DNA from: Streptomyces sp. NBC_01788
GTDB taxonomy: Bacteria; Actinomycetota; Actinomycetes; Streptomycetales; Streptomycetaceae
Length of the DNA: 64,000 bases
Direction of reading: 5' to 3'
Assembly: GCF_035917575.1 (NCBI RefSeq)
Contig: NZ_CP109090.1
Coordinates: 3,162,001-3,226,000, forward strand
Shown: piece by piece, positions 1-7,408 of the stretch
Layout: every line of letters begins with the position of its first letter
Position numbering within the stretch: position 1 is the first letter of the stretch
Notes under the pieces: generated by a model
What the model was told of the DNA's origin: nothing
Seen by the model: only the letters and a program-made list of their open reading frames with translations
Databases searched by the model: none
Position numbers and translations under genes: made by a program

Positions 1-288
1 CTCCACCAGCACGTACTGCTGCGTACGTTGGGGGAACGGCTCGGGTTTCAAGAACTCGTGCGCGGCCGACAACTTGCCTCGCGCTCCGCACAGTTGATCC
101 GCGATCTGCAACAATCTCAGCGTAGGGCGCCGCCGCCCGCACTCCATCGACTTGACGTACTCGTAGTCGTAGCCGGCCTCTTCCGCCAGGGCCTGCCGAG
201 TGACCTGGGCCTCCTCCCGCCACAACTTGATCTGCCCACCGCAGTAACGCCAGTTCTGCTGCGCCTGCTGGGACTCCCCCGTAGCCAC
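1..288 (-). CDS. XRE-family helix-turn-helix regulator, 3' part outside window
   Basis: The 96 visible residues run from a GTG at 288 to the window edge, so the C-terminus is missing. The N-terminal part holds an XRE/Cro-like helix-turn-helix (about residues 18-70): QIKLWREEAQVTRQALAEEA, then a recognition-helix region with YDYEYVKSMECGRRRP, then the LLQIADQLCGA helix. This is the N-terminal layout of the abundant Streptomyces XRE regulators that often carry a C-terminal DUF397-like or ligand domain; that part cannot be seen here. It is divergent from the ATP-binding protein at 426, a common pairing in streptomycetes. The start was chosen because GGTGAAGG lies just upstream. The target is unknown. 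Confidence 0.75.
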   Translation of the reverse strand, partial: MATGESQQAQQNWRYCGGQIKLWREEAQVTRQALAEEAGYDYEYVKSMECGRRRPTLRLLQIADQLCGARGKLSAAHEFLKPEPFPQRTQQYVLVE

Positions 289-425
289 GCGCCTTCACCC
301 GCCTTCCGTCACCGCACCGTGTACAGCCACGCTGCGTACCCGACCCGCTACTGCCGAGGCTAGGCGCAGGCCACCACCCTTATCCCACCGAACGACGGAG
401 AATCACACGCAAGGAACCAGCCCGT

Positions 426-872
426 ATGCCGACACCGCACCGCTCACCCACCGCGCTCCCCCAGGACATCGAGTTCCGTTTCCCCCGCGACGCGCGGAGT
501 GTGGGACGGGCCAGGCTGCTCCTGCGCGAACAGGCAGCGTCGTGGAAAGTGCCCGACGACGTGACGGAGACGGCGGTGCTCCTGCTCAGCGAGCTGATGA
601 CGAACGCCTACCGCCACGCGAAGGCGCCCGGCAGGGAGATCCGGGCGCGCTGCGTACGGAGCGAGGAGGGCCGCCTGCGCGTCTCGGTCACGGACGCCAA
701 CGACACGCTGCCGACGCCCCGGGAGGCGTCACCGGAGGACGAGTCGGGCCGGGGCCTGGCGCTGGTGGAGGCACTGGCGGACGACTGGGGCGCGGAACAC
801 CGGCCGGGCGGCATCGGCAAGACGGTCTGGTTCGAGCTCGAACTCGATGCGGAAGCAAGGGCAGAGAGGTGA
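426..872 (+). CDS. ATP-binding protein, anti-sigma factor (RsbW/SpoIIAB-like HATPase) family
   Basis: This 148-residue protein is one GHKL/HATPase_c domain. Visible motifs are the N-box (LLLSELMTNAYRHA, about residues 52-65), the G1-like region (VSVTDANDTLP) and the G2 box (ESGRGLALVEALADDWG, about residues 107-123). Small stand-alone HATPases of this type are very numerous in Streptomyces. Family knowledge says they act as anti-sigma or anti-anti-sigma switch kinases, or as partners of the neighbouring XRE/DUF397 regulators. There is no membrane segment, so it is cytoplasmic. It is divergent from the XRE gene across about 137 bp. The specific partner is inference only. Confidence 0.85.
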   Translation: MPTPHRSPTALPQDIEFRFPRDARSVGRARLLLREQAASWKVPDDVTETAVLLLSELMTNAYRHAKAPGREIRARCVRSEEGRLRVSVTDANDTLPTPREASPEDESGRGLALVEALADDWGAEHRPGGIGKTVWFELELDAEARAER

Positions 873-962
873 CGTCACTGCCGGTCGACGTCGGCTTCAC
901 GCTGCTCTTCCTTGTCCGCCGCGCACGTTGCCGCCGACGTTCCCATTCTGGGCCTGCGGCTG

Positions 963-1133
963 TCACCCTCTGCTCTTCCTCCGCTCCCTCATTCTGGTGC
1001 CGACATAAGCGCCGGATCCGATGGAAGCCAGCGTCATCACAGCCTGACTCGGAAGGCCACCACCGAGCAGCAGGGCCAGAGCGCCTCCCACAGCCAGGAC
1101 GCCTACGAAGATGAGCAGATCAGAAAGTTTCAT
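963..1133 (-). CDS. Small single-pass membrane protein, unknown function
   Basis: This is a 56-residue protein (starting MKLSDLLIFVGVLAVGG). It has one long hydrophobic helix (about residues 5-25), a second glycine-rich weakly hydrophobic stretch and a basic tail (RMRERRKSRG). I chose the ATG at 1133 over a possible start at 1181 because AGAGGAACG precedes it at good spacing. The IS1182-type element is inserted about 50 bp upstream. Before that insertion the gene lay directly behind the membrane protein now at 3144-3755, on the same strand. The insertion probably changed its expression. No family recognised. Confidence 0.5.
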   Translation of the reverse strand: MKLSDLLIFVGVLAVGGALALLLGGGLPSQAVMTLASIGSGAYVGTRMRERRKSRG

Positions 1134-1184
1134 CGTTCCTCTGTAGCCGTCCGCGATGCCTCGGTCGACTTTGAACCCCATCAG

Positions 1185-1203
1185 GACTCTGCTGCGTAAT
1201 TCG
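1185..1203 (+). repeat. Left terminal inverted repeat of the IS1182-type element
   Basis: Perfect 19-bp match to the reverse complement of 3062-3080. The flanking CATCAG at 1179-1184 is the left copy of the target duplication. Confidence 0.95.
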
Positions 1204-1208
1204 GTTAC

Positions 1209-2993
1209 TCAGGCTGCGAGTTGGTGGCTGAGGCGGGTGAGTCTGCTGGTCCGAGGGCTGAGCGCCGTGTGGCCGGGGTTCCAGTGGGCGTCGAGTCGGA
1301 TGACGTTGAGGGCAGTGGCGGAGAAGGCGTGCTGGAGGCGGACCTTGGGCAGTCCGCGGTAGCGGGCCCGGCGGAGGCCGGTGACGTCGAGGGCCTGGTT
1401 GATGGTGCCCTCGATCCCAGCGCGGAGTGTGTACTTGTCCTTCCAGGTCTTCGTGATCTGCTCAGTTCGCGCTCTGGCCAGGGTCTCGTGGAGTTCTTGC
1501 GGCCGGAGGCTGAGGATGCGGGTGCCACGCGCGGAGGTGGTGCACTCGTCCTGGACGGGGCATGCGTGGCAGTCGGTGGGGGCGAACTGGACGACGATGG
1601 CGTCGCGGCCGTGCTGCCGGACGGGGAACCAGCCGGTGCTGGTGCGGCCCTGCGGGCAGCGGGCCTGGCGGGCCTTCCAATCGATACGGAAGGCGCTCTT
1701 CTGGAAGCCGGCGTCGGCCTTGGCCTGCGGTGAGTGGTCGAGGAGGGCCGGGGTGACCATGGTGATGCCGCGGCCGGCGGCGTCGTGGATCAGGTCGGCG
1801 GACGGGTAGCCGGCGTCGAGGTAGTGCTCGCCCGGCGTGAGGTCGCGGTCGGCGAGGTTTTGCTGGACGGGCCCGGTGGCCTTGACGTCTGGGACGCTTG
1901 CCTCAGTGGTGTAGACGTCCGTGATCAGCCGCAACGGCAGCACTTCGGCTTCGGCTTCGGCTTCGGCTTCGGCTTCGGCTTCGGCTTCGGCTTCGGCTTC
2001 GGCTTCGGCTTCGGCTTCGGCTTCGGCTTCGGTGGGAGTGTCGCAGGTTTCGGTGAGGTGGACCTTGTAGCCGAGCCAGAACAGATCGTCGCCCTTGGCC
2101 GCCCACCGCGCATCAGGGTCGTAGGGAGAGGCCAGGCGGAGATGGCCTGGCGGGACGCCCTCCTTGTCGGCTTCCCGCTTCACGATCACCTCCCGTTCCC
2201 GCGCGTCAGTGGATACGTAGTAGGTCTGCACGAGCATCCTGCGCAGGAACGCGACCGGCTCGATCTCCCGCAGCCATCCCGGCGCCCCGGGTGCCCAGAC
2301 CGCCCGGCAGAGCGCCAGCGCGTCCTGCCCGAACACCACGGCCAGCCGGTCCCGCTTCGACTTCGACGACGGCATCGTCCACCCGTTGACGCGTTCCTCG
2401 TAGCGGTGCGCGAGCTCGGGAACGTCCACCGCGTCGGCCAGCCAGCCCGGAGCCGCGACCGCAAGCGCCTCCAAGGCTGCCCGTACGCTCTCACCCGCGA
2501 GTTCGGTTCGGTTCAGGTCATGGACCGCGCTGATCACATGGGTGGAGTCGGTGCGCTGCTTGCCACCGGCCCCGACCAGGCCCTGCTCGCGGCAGACGTC
2601 CACGAGCCGGTCGAACACCACCCGCTCCATGCCGTGCTCCACGAGCCGGGTCCTGAAGCGGGACAGCACGGTCGCGTCGAAACCGGTATCGGTCAGTTCC
2701 GCGCCGATCGCGTACTTCCAGTCGATCGCGCGGACTGCCATCGCAGCGGCCTGCCGGTCGGTCAGGTTCTCCGCGAACTGCAGCACCGTGACCAGCGATA
2801 ACACCGCCGGCGGCAGGCCCGGCGCTCCACGGCGTCCGAACGCCCCGGTGAACGGCTCGTCCGCGAACACCTCGCCCAGCCGATCCCGCGCCCGCATCGC
2901 CAGTGTCCCGTGAGGGAACGCCGCCCGAGCGACAGCCACGGTCTGTGCCGGGATCTCTGGCAGCCCCTTCGGCTGCAACGACATCTGCTCCAC
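1209..2993 (-). CDS. IS1182-family DDE transposase with an internal Glu-Ala repeat
   Basis: This 594-residue transposase has the DUF772-type N-terminal domain (LPPAVLSLVTVLQFAENLTD, DWKYAIGAEL) followed by a DDE catalytic core. Likely catalytic residues are Asp in RTDSTHV, Asp in YLDAGYPSADL, and Glu in LRAGIEGTINQAL near the C-terminus. A cysteine-containing segment (CHACPVQDEC) lies between the second and third. About mid-protein a (Glu-Ala)15 tract, encoded by 15 perfect CCGAAG units, interrupts the core between KVHLTETCDTPT and VLPLRLITDVYT. Nothing breaks the reading frame. The family cuts and pastes its own element; activity with this expanded tract is unknown. Confidence 0.92.
   Translation of the reverse strand: MEQMSLQPKGLPEIPAQTVAVARAAFPHGTLAMRARDRLGEVFADEPFTGAFGRRGAPGLPPAVLSLVTVLQFAENLTDRQAAAMAVRAIDWKYAIGAELTDTGFDATVLSRFRTRLVEHGMERVVFDRLVDVCREQGLVGAGGKQRTDSTHVISAVHDLNRTELAGESVRAALEALAVAAPGWLADAVDVPELAHRYEERVNGWTMPSSKSKRDRLAVVFGQDALALCRAVWAPGAPGWLREIEPVAFLRRMLVQTYYVSTDAREREVIVKREADKEGVPPGHLRLASPYDPDARWAAKGDDLFWLGYKVHLTETCDTPTEAEAEAEAEAEAEAEAEAEAEAEAEAEAEVLPLRLITDVYTTEASVPDVKATGPVQQNLADRDLTPGEHYLDAGYPSADLIHDAAGRGITMVTPALLDHSPQAKADAGFQKSAFRIDWKARQARCPQGRTSTGWFPVRQHGRDAIVVQFAPTDCHACPVQDECTTSARGTRILSLRPQELHETLARARTEQITKTWKDKYTLRAGIEGTINQALDVTGLRRARYRGLPKVRLQHAFSATALNVIRLDAHWNPGHTALSPRTSRLTRLSHQLAA
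1943..2032 (+). repeat. Hexanucleotide microsatellite, 15 perfect CTTCGG units
   Basis: Ninety bases made of 15 identical CTTCGG copies lie inside the transposase gene, where they encode alternating Glu-Ala on the minus strand. The unit length is a multiple of three, so slippage alters protein length without a frameshift. The other frames give equally regular Arg-Ser, Pro-Lys and Phe-Gly runs, which explains several spurious open frames here. Confidence 0.97.
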
Positions 2994-3061
2994 CCCCTGC
3001 GGCCCACGACGCGACCAGGACCACAGAAGCGATCATGCCGCACCCGCGACGCTCACTCAGT

Positions 3062-3080
3062 CGAATTACGCAGCAGAGTC
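3062..3080 (-). repeat. Right terminal inverted repeat of the IS1182-type element
   Basis: Perfect 19-bp inverted copy of 1185-1203. It is followed by the right copy of the target duplication, CATCAG, at 3081-3086. Confidence 0.95.
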
Positions 3081-3143
3081 CATCAGGCGGTGCGGAGCCC
3101 GAGAAGTGAAAACTTCACGCACCTGCGGGAGAAGGGGCCGCGC

Positions 3144-3755
3144 TCACGTCGTGCTCGTGCCGCACGCCTCGTCGTGGACCGCCTTGCTGACATGCGGCTC
3201 GAAGACCTTGAGGACGGTCCAACTGGCGGCGTCGTCGAGGATTTTCCAGGTGGCGGTGGGGCGGGCGTCCATCGTCACGGTCGCGGTGTCCTGGTCCGTC
3301 GTGATGGAGATATGGAACCTCACCGGGAGCCTCAGCGATTTCCTGCAGATGAGGGTGAGCTTGCCGTGGGTGAATTCCTTGACCTCGTCGATCTCGGGGG
3401 CCGGGAGCTGCTTGAGAGCGTGCAGCACACTGTCAGTGAGCTGGTAGGCGGTCGTGCCGGAACGTATCGGCACGCGGATCTCCGCGGTGCACGGCAAGGG
3501 CACGGCCTCGGCGGACAGCGTCAGGCCATGGCGCGAGACCGCACGCGCGGCGTGCCACGTGTTCGTTGTGGGGAGCACGACGAACATGAAAGCGCTCAAC
3601 ACGAGGAATCCGAGCGTCCCCTGGAGCAGCGCGTCCGCCCAGGCGCTCGGATCCTCCCAGATGATGACACCAGCGATGAAGACGCCCGAGCAGGCGCCGA
3701 TGATGGCGATGACCACGGCGGCACGGCGTACGGTCACGAGCCAGTAGCTGAGCAT
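3144..3755 (-). CDS. Two-helix membrane protein with soluble C-terminal domain, unknown function
   Basis: This is a 203-residue protein. Two hydrophobic helices occupy about residues 9-32 (AAVVIAIIGACSGVFIAGVI) and 44-63 (LLQGTLGFLVLSAFMFVVLP). A soluble domain of about 135 residues follows, probably cytoplasmic by the charge pattern. It has alternating strand-like segments (AEIRVPIRSGTTAYQ, KLTLICRKSLRLPVRFHISI, TATVTMDAR), which suggests a mostly beta fold. It sits 130 bp behind the response regulator on the same strand and could be co-transcribed. The next gene downstream was cut off by the IS1182-type insertion. No family recognised. Confidence 0.65.
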   Translation of the reverse strand: MLSYWLVTVRRAAVVIAIIGACSGVFIAGVIIWEDPSAWADALLQGTLGFLVLSAFMFVVLPTTNTWHAARAVSRHGLTLSAEAVPLPCTAEIRVPIRSGTTAYQLTDSVLHALKQLPAPEIDEVKEFTHGKLTLICRKSLRLPVRFHISITTDQDTATVTMDARPTATWKILDDAASWTVLKVFEPHVSKAVHDEACGTSTT

Positions 3756-3885
3756 GGGTGAAGTTCCCGATTTTCTGTGTGAGAGGTGAACCGCACAGGA
3801 GAGGTGGGGATCCTACTTTCTTGTCGAAGCCTGTGATATGGCCGCCGGGAGCAGGCGGGGCTGCTCCCCAACGCGCCACCACGGC

Positions 3886-4488
3886 CTACAGCCAACCGTG
3901 GCGTTCGGCGATGCGGACGGCGTCGACGAGGGTGCGCGCGTGGAGCTTGCCGACAGCGGAGGAGAGCCGGTTGCGTACCGTGCCCAGGCTCAGGAAGAGA
4001 TCGGCGGCGATCTCACGGGCGTGGGCGCCGGAGGACGCCAGCCGCAGCACCTCTGTCTCCCGCTCGGTCAGAGGGCTGACCGTGTCGGCCCCGCCGTCCC
4101 GCATCCGCGGGTCGATCACGCGCCCACCGACGGCGACCCTGCGAATCGCGTCGGCGGTCTCGGCGGGGGTCACGGACTTGAGGAGGTAGCCGGACGCTCC
4201 GGCGCCCAAGGCACGCCCCAGATGCCCGGGCCGGTCCAGCGCCGTGAGCATCAGAACGCGGCATTCCGGCAGCTGTTCGGCGAGCGCTGCGGCAACGGCG
4301 ATGCCATCCCTGGCAGGCAGGTCGATGTCGAGGAGGACCACATCGGGCCGAAGCCGCTCGGCCTCGGCCAGTGCGGCCTCACCATCGGCGGCCTGACCCA
4401 CGACCCGTATACTCAGCTCGCCCGAGAGCAACGCCACCAGCCCGGACCGCACGACGGCGTGGTCCTCGACCACCAGCACTTTGATCAC
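3886..4488 (-). CDS. NarL/LuxR-family response regulator, no adjacent kinase
   Basis: This 200-residue protein has an N-terminal receiver domain: acidic pair at VVEDHAVVRSG, phospho-acceptor Asp in VVLLDIDLPA near residue 54, conserved Lys in YLLKSVTP near residue 104. The C-terminal LuxR helix-turn-helix contains LTERETEVLRLASSGAHARE and SLGTVRNRL. The start is GTG at 4488. A CACAAT hexamer (4495-4500, minus strand) six bases before it could be a -10 element giving a nearly leaderless transcript. Such regulators are normally encoded beside a HisKA_3 kinase, but none adjoins it. The nearest compatible kinase is the orphan at 13957, beyond the RHS locus. Targets are unknown. Confidence 0.9.
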   Translation of the reverse strand: MIKVLVVEDHAVVRSGLVALLSGELSIRVVGQAADGEAALAEAERLRPDVVLLDIDLPARDGIAVAAALAEQLPECRVLMLTALDRPGHLGRALGAGASGYLLKSVTPAETADAIRRVAVGGRVIDPRMRDGGADTVSPLTERETEVLRLASSGAHAREIAADLFLSLGTVRNRLSSAVGKLHARTLVDAVRIAERHGWL

Positions 4489-4787
4489 CGATCAATTGTG
4501 CCGGGCCGACAGGCGCGGTCGACGAGGAGCTGCTGGCACCTGGGGCCGGGTTCGGCCACGGAGCGCCCGCCGGACTCCGAAGCCCGCTGGCAGCGCTTGG
4601 GCGATGAGCCTCCCACGCCACTGACGGGCCACAGACAGGAGCGCTTACGCCCCGCCCAGCTGATCTGGGATTCTCCGTTCAGAGGGGCCGCCGCCGACGA
4701 TGGTCATCATGCCTGCGCTCGCTCCAGCAGGGCTTAACTCTTCGGCTCCCCGTAGCCGGTCGCTGCGAAAAATGTCCTGCCCAAGCG
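4489..4787. other. About 300 bp without a convincing gene
   Basis: Short frames run through this stretch on both strands but have no recognisable domain or good ribosome site. It holds the promoter side of the response regulator. It ends at the IS4 target duplication (CCCAAGCG, 4780-4787). Confidence 0.6.
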
Positions 4788-6241
4788 CCAATGCCGTTGC
4801 TTGAGAGGTGCAAGTAGTTCCTCTCCCCGGCACGGTGACCGCCGGTGTGTTGGTTCGTTGGCCGGACATGCATCCATGGATCGGGTTATCCGATGAGGTC
4901 CGGCTCGGGTTGCTCACCGAGTGGATCGTTCCTGAGCTGGTGGACGAGGTGCTGACCGCGTGTGGTCGGCGGGATGCCAAGCCCCGTCCCCTGTCGGGCC
5001 GGTTCATGGTCTACTTCGTGCTTGCTCTGGCGCTGTTCCAGCAGGACTCCTACGACGATGTCGCGGAGAACCTGGTCGGGGCCCTGGGCGAGATGGACCA
5101 GTCGGTGCCGAACAAGTCGTCGTTCACCAGGGCCCGCCAGCAGCTCGGGGCCGCACCGCTGGAAGGAGTGTTCCGCCGTGTGGCGGGGGCGATCGCTCCG
5201 CCCACACTCGAGGCGGCGTTCTGGCGCGGGATGAGAGTGGCCGCGGTCGACGGGTTCTTGCTGGACGTGCCGGAGAACGCTACGACACGTGCCGCTTTCG
5301 GTGGGCAGGTGGACAGTGCCGGCCGGCCCATCGGGTTCCCGCAGGCCAGGGTGGTGACGCTGACCGAGACCGGTACGCACGCGACGATCGACGCACGGAT
5401 AGGCAGCTTCAAGGGCGGTGGTGGCGAGCCCGCGCTGGCGACAGAGATGGCCGGTAGTGCCGTCGGCATGCTGGTGATCATGGACCGGGCCTTTCCCGGT
5501 GTCGCACTGTGGAAGGCCTACACTCAGGCCGGAGCACACCTGCTGATCAGAGCCCGCACCTTCGTCGCCGCGAAGCCCATGGAGATCTTGCCCGACGGGA
5601 CCTATCTGACCCGGATGAACCTCGCCGGGCAGCGGCGCTCCCATCCGGGCGGGGTGACAGTGAGAGTGATCGACTACCAGGTCGACGGCGGCGAGACGGT
5701 CAGGCTGCTGACCGACCTGCTCGATCCCGAGGCCGGGCCCGCCGAGCAGCTGGCAGCCCTGTATCACGAGCGCTGGGAGGTCGAATCCGCCTACCGGCAG
5801 CTGAAGACCTACCAGCGGGGAAAGGCCGAGGTGCTGCGGTCGGTGTCGCCGGAACTGGTACGGCAGGAGGTCTGGGCCCACCTGACCCTCCACCACTGTT
5901 TGAACCGGATCATCATGCGGCTGGCCGACGGCGAGGGTATGGACCCCGACTGGATCTCGTTCGTCAAGGTCCTCAAGCACACACGACGCAGCGTCGTCCT
6001 CCAGGCAGGCCGGTCGGCCCGCCGACTACGGCAGTTCACGACGCGGATGGCTGCGAAAGTCGTGCGCAAGCTCGACAACGGTCTCCGGCGGCTACGCGCG
6101 GCGGACCGCTACACCCGCCGTCCGGTCTCGCAGTACATCGTGCGCAGGAAAGGCCAGGCCAGGCGGGGCACACGACGGGTTCCCGAGAAGGCCATCACCC
6201 TTACGCCCGCGATACTTCAGTAGCTCAAGCAACGGCATTGG
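4788..6241 (+). mobile_element. Intact insertion sequence, IS4-type
   Basis: Perfect 18-bp terminal inverted repeats (CCAATGCCGTTGCTTGAG at 4788-4805, inverted at 6224-6241) enclose one full-length transposase. The flanks carry an 8-bp direct repeat, CCCAAGCG, at 4780-4787 and 6242-6249. This is a complete and apparently recent insertion. It lies immediately downstream, in the minus direction, of the last putative immunity gene of the RHS locus. Confidence 0.94.
4808..6223 (+). CDS. IS4-family transposase
   Basis: The protein has 471 residues from GTG 4808; an ATG at 4868 is an alternative start. It has the IS4-type N-terminal domain (LSGRFMVYFVLALALFQQDS) and a DDE core. Asp candidates are in AVDGFLLDVPEN and LVIMDRAFPG. 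The YREK signature is clear in YHERWEVESAYRQLK, matching Y-x2-R-x3-E-x6-K and supplying the catalytic Glu. The gene fills almost the whole element, with start and stop within 20 bp of the inverted repeats. It is uninterrupted and so probably functional. Confidence 0.93.
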   Translation: MQVVPLPGTVTAGVLVRWPDMHPWIGLSDEVRLGLLTEWIVPELVDEVLTACGRRDAKPRPLSGRFMVYFVLALALFQQDSYDDVAENLVGALGEMDQSVPNKSSFTRARQQLGAAPLEGVFRRVAGAIAPPTLEAAFWRGMRVAAVDGFLLDVPENATTRAAFGGQVDSAGRPIGFPQARVVTLTETGTHATIDARIGSFKGGGGEPALATEMAGSAVGMLVIMDRAFPGVALWKAYTQAGAHLLIRARTFVAAKPMEILPDGTYLTRMNLAGQRRSHPGGVTVRVIDYQVDGGETVRLLTDLLDPEAGPAEQLAALYHERWEVESAYRQLKTYQRGKAEVLRSVSPELVRQEVWAHLTLHHCLNRIIMRLADGEGMDPDWISFVKVLKHTRRSVVLQAGRSARRLRQFTTRMAAKVVRKLDNGLRRLRAADRYTRRPVSQYIVRRKGQARRGTRRVPEKAITLTPAILQ

Positions 6242-6259
6242 CCCAAGCGCCCCAAGTGG

Positions 6260-6436
6260 TCAGTCATCCGACCCCCGCTCAACCAGCCAGCCAATCGCCA
6301 GAATGATTGCCGAGCAGAAAAACAGCCGCTCGCCGTCCTTGTGTCCGTACAGGGCGGCTGCCGTGATGCCCAGTGCAAAAACGAAGACGCCGGACCAGAA
6401 CATCGCCCGCGATGTGCGCTTTGCTTGATTTGCCAC
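6260..6436 (-). CDS. Small two-helix membrane protein, candidate immunity protein of the orphan RHS tip
   Basis: This is a 58-residue protein from GTG 6436, with AGGGA about nine bases upstream. A basic N-terminus (VANQAKRTSR) leads into helix 1 (MFWSGVFVFALGITAAAL), a short polar loop with a Lys-Asp-Gly turn, helix 2 (LFFCSAIILAIGWLV) and an acidic tail. It follows the orphan RHS C-terminal module on the same strand, separated from it by a hairpin. That is the position expected for an immunity gene. Its layout resembles the protein at 7133-7324: basic start, helical hairpin with a Asp-Gly turn, and Cys-x2/3-Ile-Ile-Leu in helix 2. The function is inferred from position and layout only. Confidence 0.6.
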   Translation of the reverse strand: MANQAKRTSRAMFWSGVFVFALGITAAALYGHKDGERLFFCSAIILAIGWLVERGSDD

Positions 6437-6452
6437 GTAAATCCCTGTTCCC

Positions 6453-6484
6453 AGAACTGGCCGCCCGCTCGGGCGGCCAGTTCT
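6453..6484 (-). terminator. Strong hairpin between the orphan RHS tip and the small membrane gene
   Basis: A perfect 14-bp stem (6453-6466 with 6471-6484) closes a 4-base loop. It lies after the tip stop codon (6516) and before the GTG at 6436. No U-run follows on the minus strand, which is common for Streptomyces terminators. It may instead protect an RNA end. Confidence 0.6.
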
Positions 6485-6515
6485 TCTAGCGTAAATCTTC
6501 TACATCAGTGGGTGG

Positions 6516-7120
6516 TTACCAACGCCACGACCATGATTTGCGGTGCGAAGCGCGACTTGCGGCGTGTTTGCCGCCGCGCGGGAACCATCGGACCAGGGCC
6601 CGGCCGGCCCCGTACCGCGCTCCCGCACTGAGCCCCCACCCGGTGGCAGCGACTCCGCCGCCGTAGATGGCCGCGCGTCCGACCGAACCCCATGAGGCCT
6701 TGCGATTGCCCAGCTTCTTGGCGGCCCCACCTGCGATCATGCCGACGCCCGCAGCACAGAACGCGCCGGCCACTCCCATAGAGATCACGCCGCAGCCGAC
6801 TCCAGCGAGGCCGGCAGCGATTCCCACCCGGTGGCGCTTGACGAAGCTCTTGGTGTTACGCCATGCCTTCTTCCAGTTCACCTTGCCGTCGAGGTCGTAG
6901 CGGTTGAGCGGGTCGGCGTGGGCCTACTCGTAGGCGTTGGCGTTGCCGCCGTAGACCGTGTCGGGGGAGAGGAAGCGGCCGGTAGCGGGGTTGTAGAGGC
7001 GTACGCCCATCAGGACCAGGCCGGGCAGGGTCTCCGACGAGCGCCGTTTGACGCCGAGCCAGTTGCAGCTTGTGGCCTCCAGCCCCGGCCGGGTCGCCGC
7101 ACTCGTCCGAGTCCAGGGCG
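6516..7120 (-). pseudogene. Displaced RHS C-terminal module: broken core fragment plus an alternative tip
   Basis: From 7120 to about 6891 the sequence is a second copy of the end of the RHS core ([34 protein letters not shown], then LNRYDLDG). It matches the core of the large RHS gene at about 7797-8030. Two lesions break it. Two bases are missing in the stretch before NWLG, shifting the frame, and the Tyr codon after NAYE is TAG at about 6932-6934. Past DLDG an unrelated tip of about 125 residues stays open to the stop at 6516, with an internal ATG at 6881. The tip begins WKKAW..KRHRVG and then has a long Gly/Ala-rich hydrophobic region, followed by a basic end. It looks like a stored alternative toxin tip; the activity is unknown. 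Confidence 0.72.
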
Positions 7121-7132
7121 CTACATCGTGGG

Positions 7133-7324
7133 CTATTCTCGCGATCGTCTCCTTTTCACCCCTTCCCAAATTTCCTTGGCCGCACCCACTGAAATAGAAA
7201 CCCCCAGGATAATTTCGAGCGCCCCGCAGACCGGCGACCACCCATCACTGGAAAGCCTGCTCGCTCCACTCGCCAGCATGAACGGAACAAAAAAGAGAAG
7301 ACATGTCAGTTTGTATCTATGCAT
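7133..7324 (-). CDS. Small two-helix membrane protein, candidate immunity protein of the RHS toxin
   Basis: This protein has 63 residues from ATG 7324, with GGAAG just upstream. A GTG six codons earlier would give 69 residues. It starts MHRYKLTCLLFFVPFMLASG (helix 1), followed by a polar loop with Ser-Asp-Gly, helix 2 (CGALEIILGVSISVGA) and a charged tail (EIWEGVKRRRSRE). It is the first gene after the RHS stop codon, on the same strand and with low-GC codon use like the RHS tip. In polymorphic toxin loci this slot normally holds the immunity gene. Small membrane immunity proteins are known for toxins that attack membranes. The assignment is positional. Confidence 0.6.
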   Translation of the reverse strand: MHRYKLTCLLFFVPFMLASGASRLSSDGWSPVCGALEIILGVSISVGAAKEIWEGVKRRRSRE

Positions 7325-7360
7325 TACACTTCCAGGATTCACGACATTTCGACCAACGCC

Positions 7361-7395
7361 CTGACGGGGGACCGACAGATCCGGACCCCCGTCAG
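7361..7395. terminator. Hairpin between the RHS gene and its putative immunity gene
   Basis: A perfect 10-bp stem (CTGACGGGGG at 7361-7370 with CCCCCGTCAG at 7386-7395) and a 15-base loop lie just past the RHS stop (7409). On the plus strand it is followed by ATTTT. On the minus strand it is read between toxin and immunity gene, as in the second module at 6453-6484. Confidence 0.55.
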
Positions 7396-7408
7396 ATTTT
7401 AACTCCGG

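Larger units (their letters stand above)
1185..3080 (-). mobile_element. Intact insertion sequence, IS1182/IS5-like group
   Basis: The element is bounded by perfect 19-bp terminal inverted repeats (GACTCTGCTGCGTAATTCG at 1185-1203; its reverse complement at 3062-3080). It is flanked by a 6-bp direct repeat, CATCAG, at 1179-1184 and 3081-3086. It carries one full-length transposase on the minus strand. Intact ends, an intact target duplication and an uninterrupted transposase point to a recent insertion. It separates the small membrane gene at 963-1133 from its apparent former upstream neighbour at 3144-3755. Confidence 0.93.

Noticed and set aside
1734-2801. Plus-strand open frame of 355 codons with a Phe-Gly run, opposite the IS1182 transposase
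   Set aside because: It is antisense to a full transposase. Its Phe-Gly run is the CTTCGG microsatellite read in another frame.
6831-7364. Plus-strand open frame of 177 codons over the orphan RHS module
   Set aside because: It crosses the module, the candidate immunity gene and intergenic DNA in antisense, with no coherent protein features.
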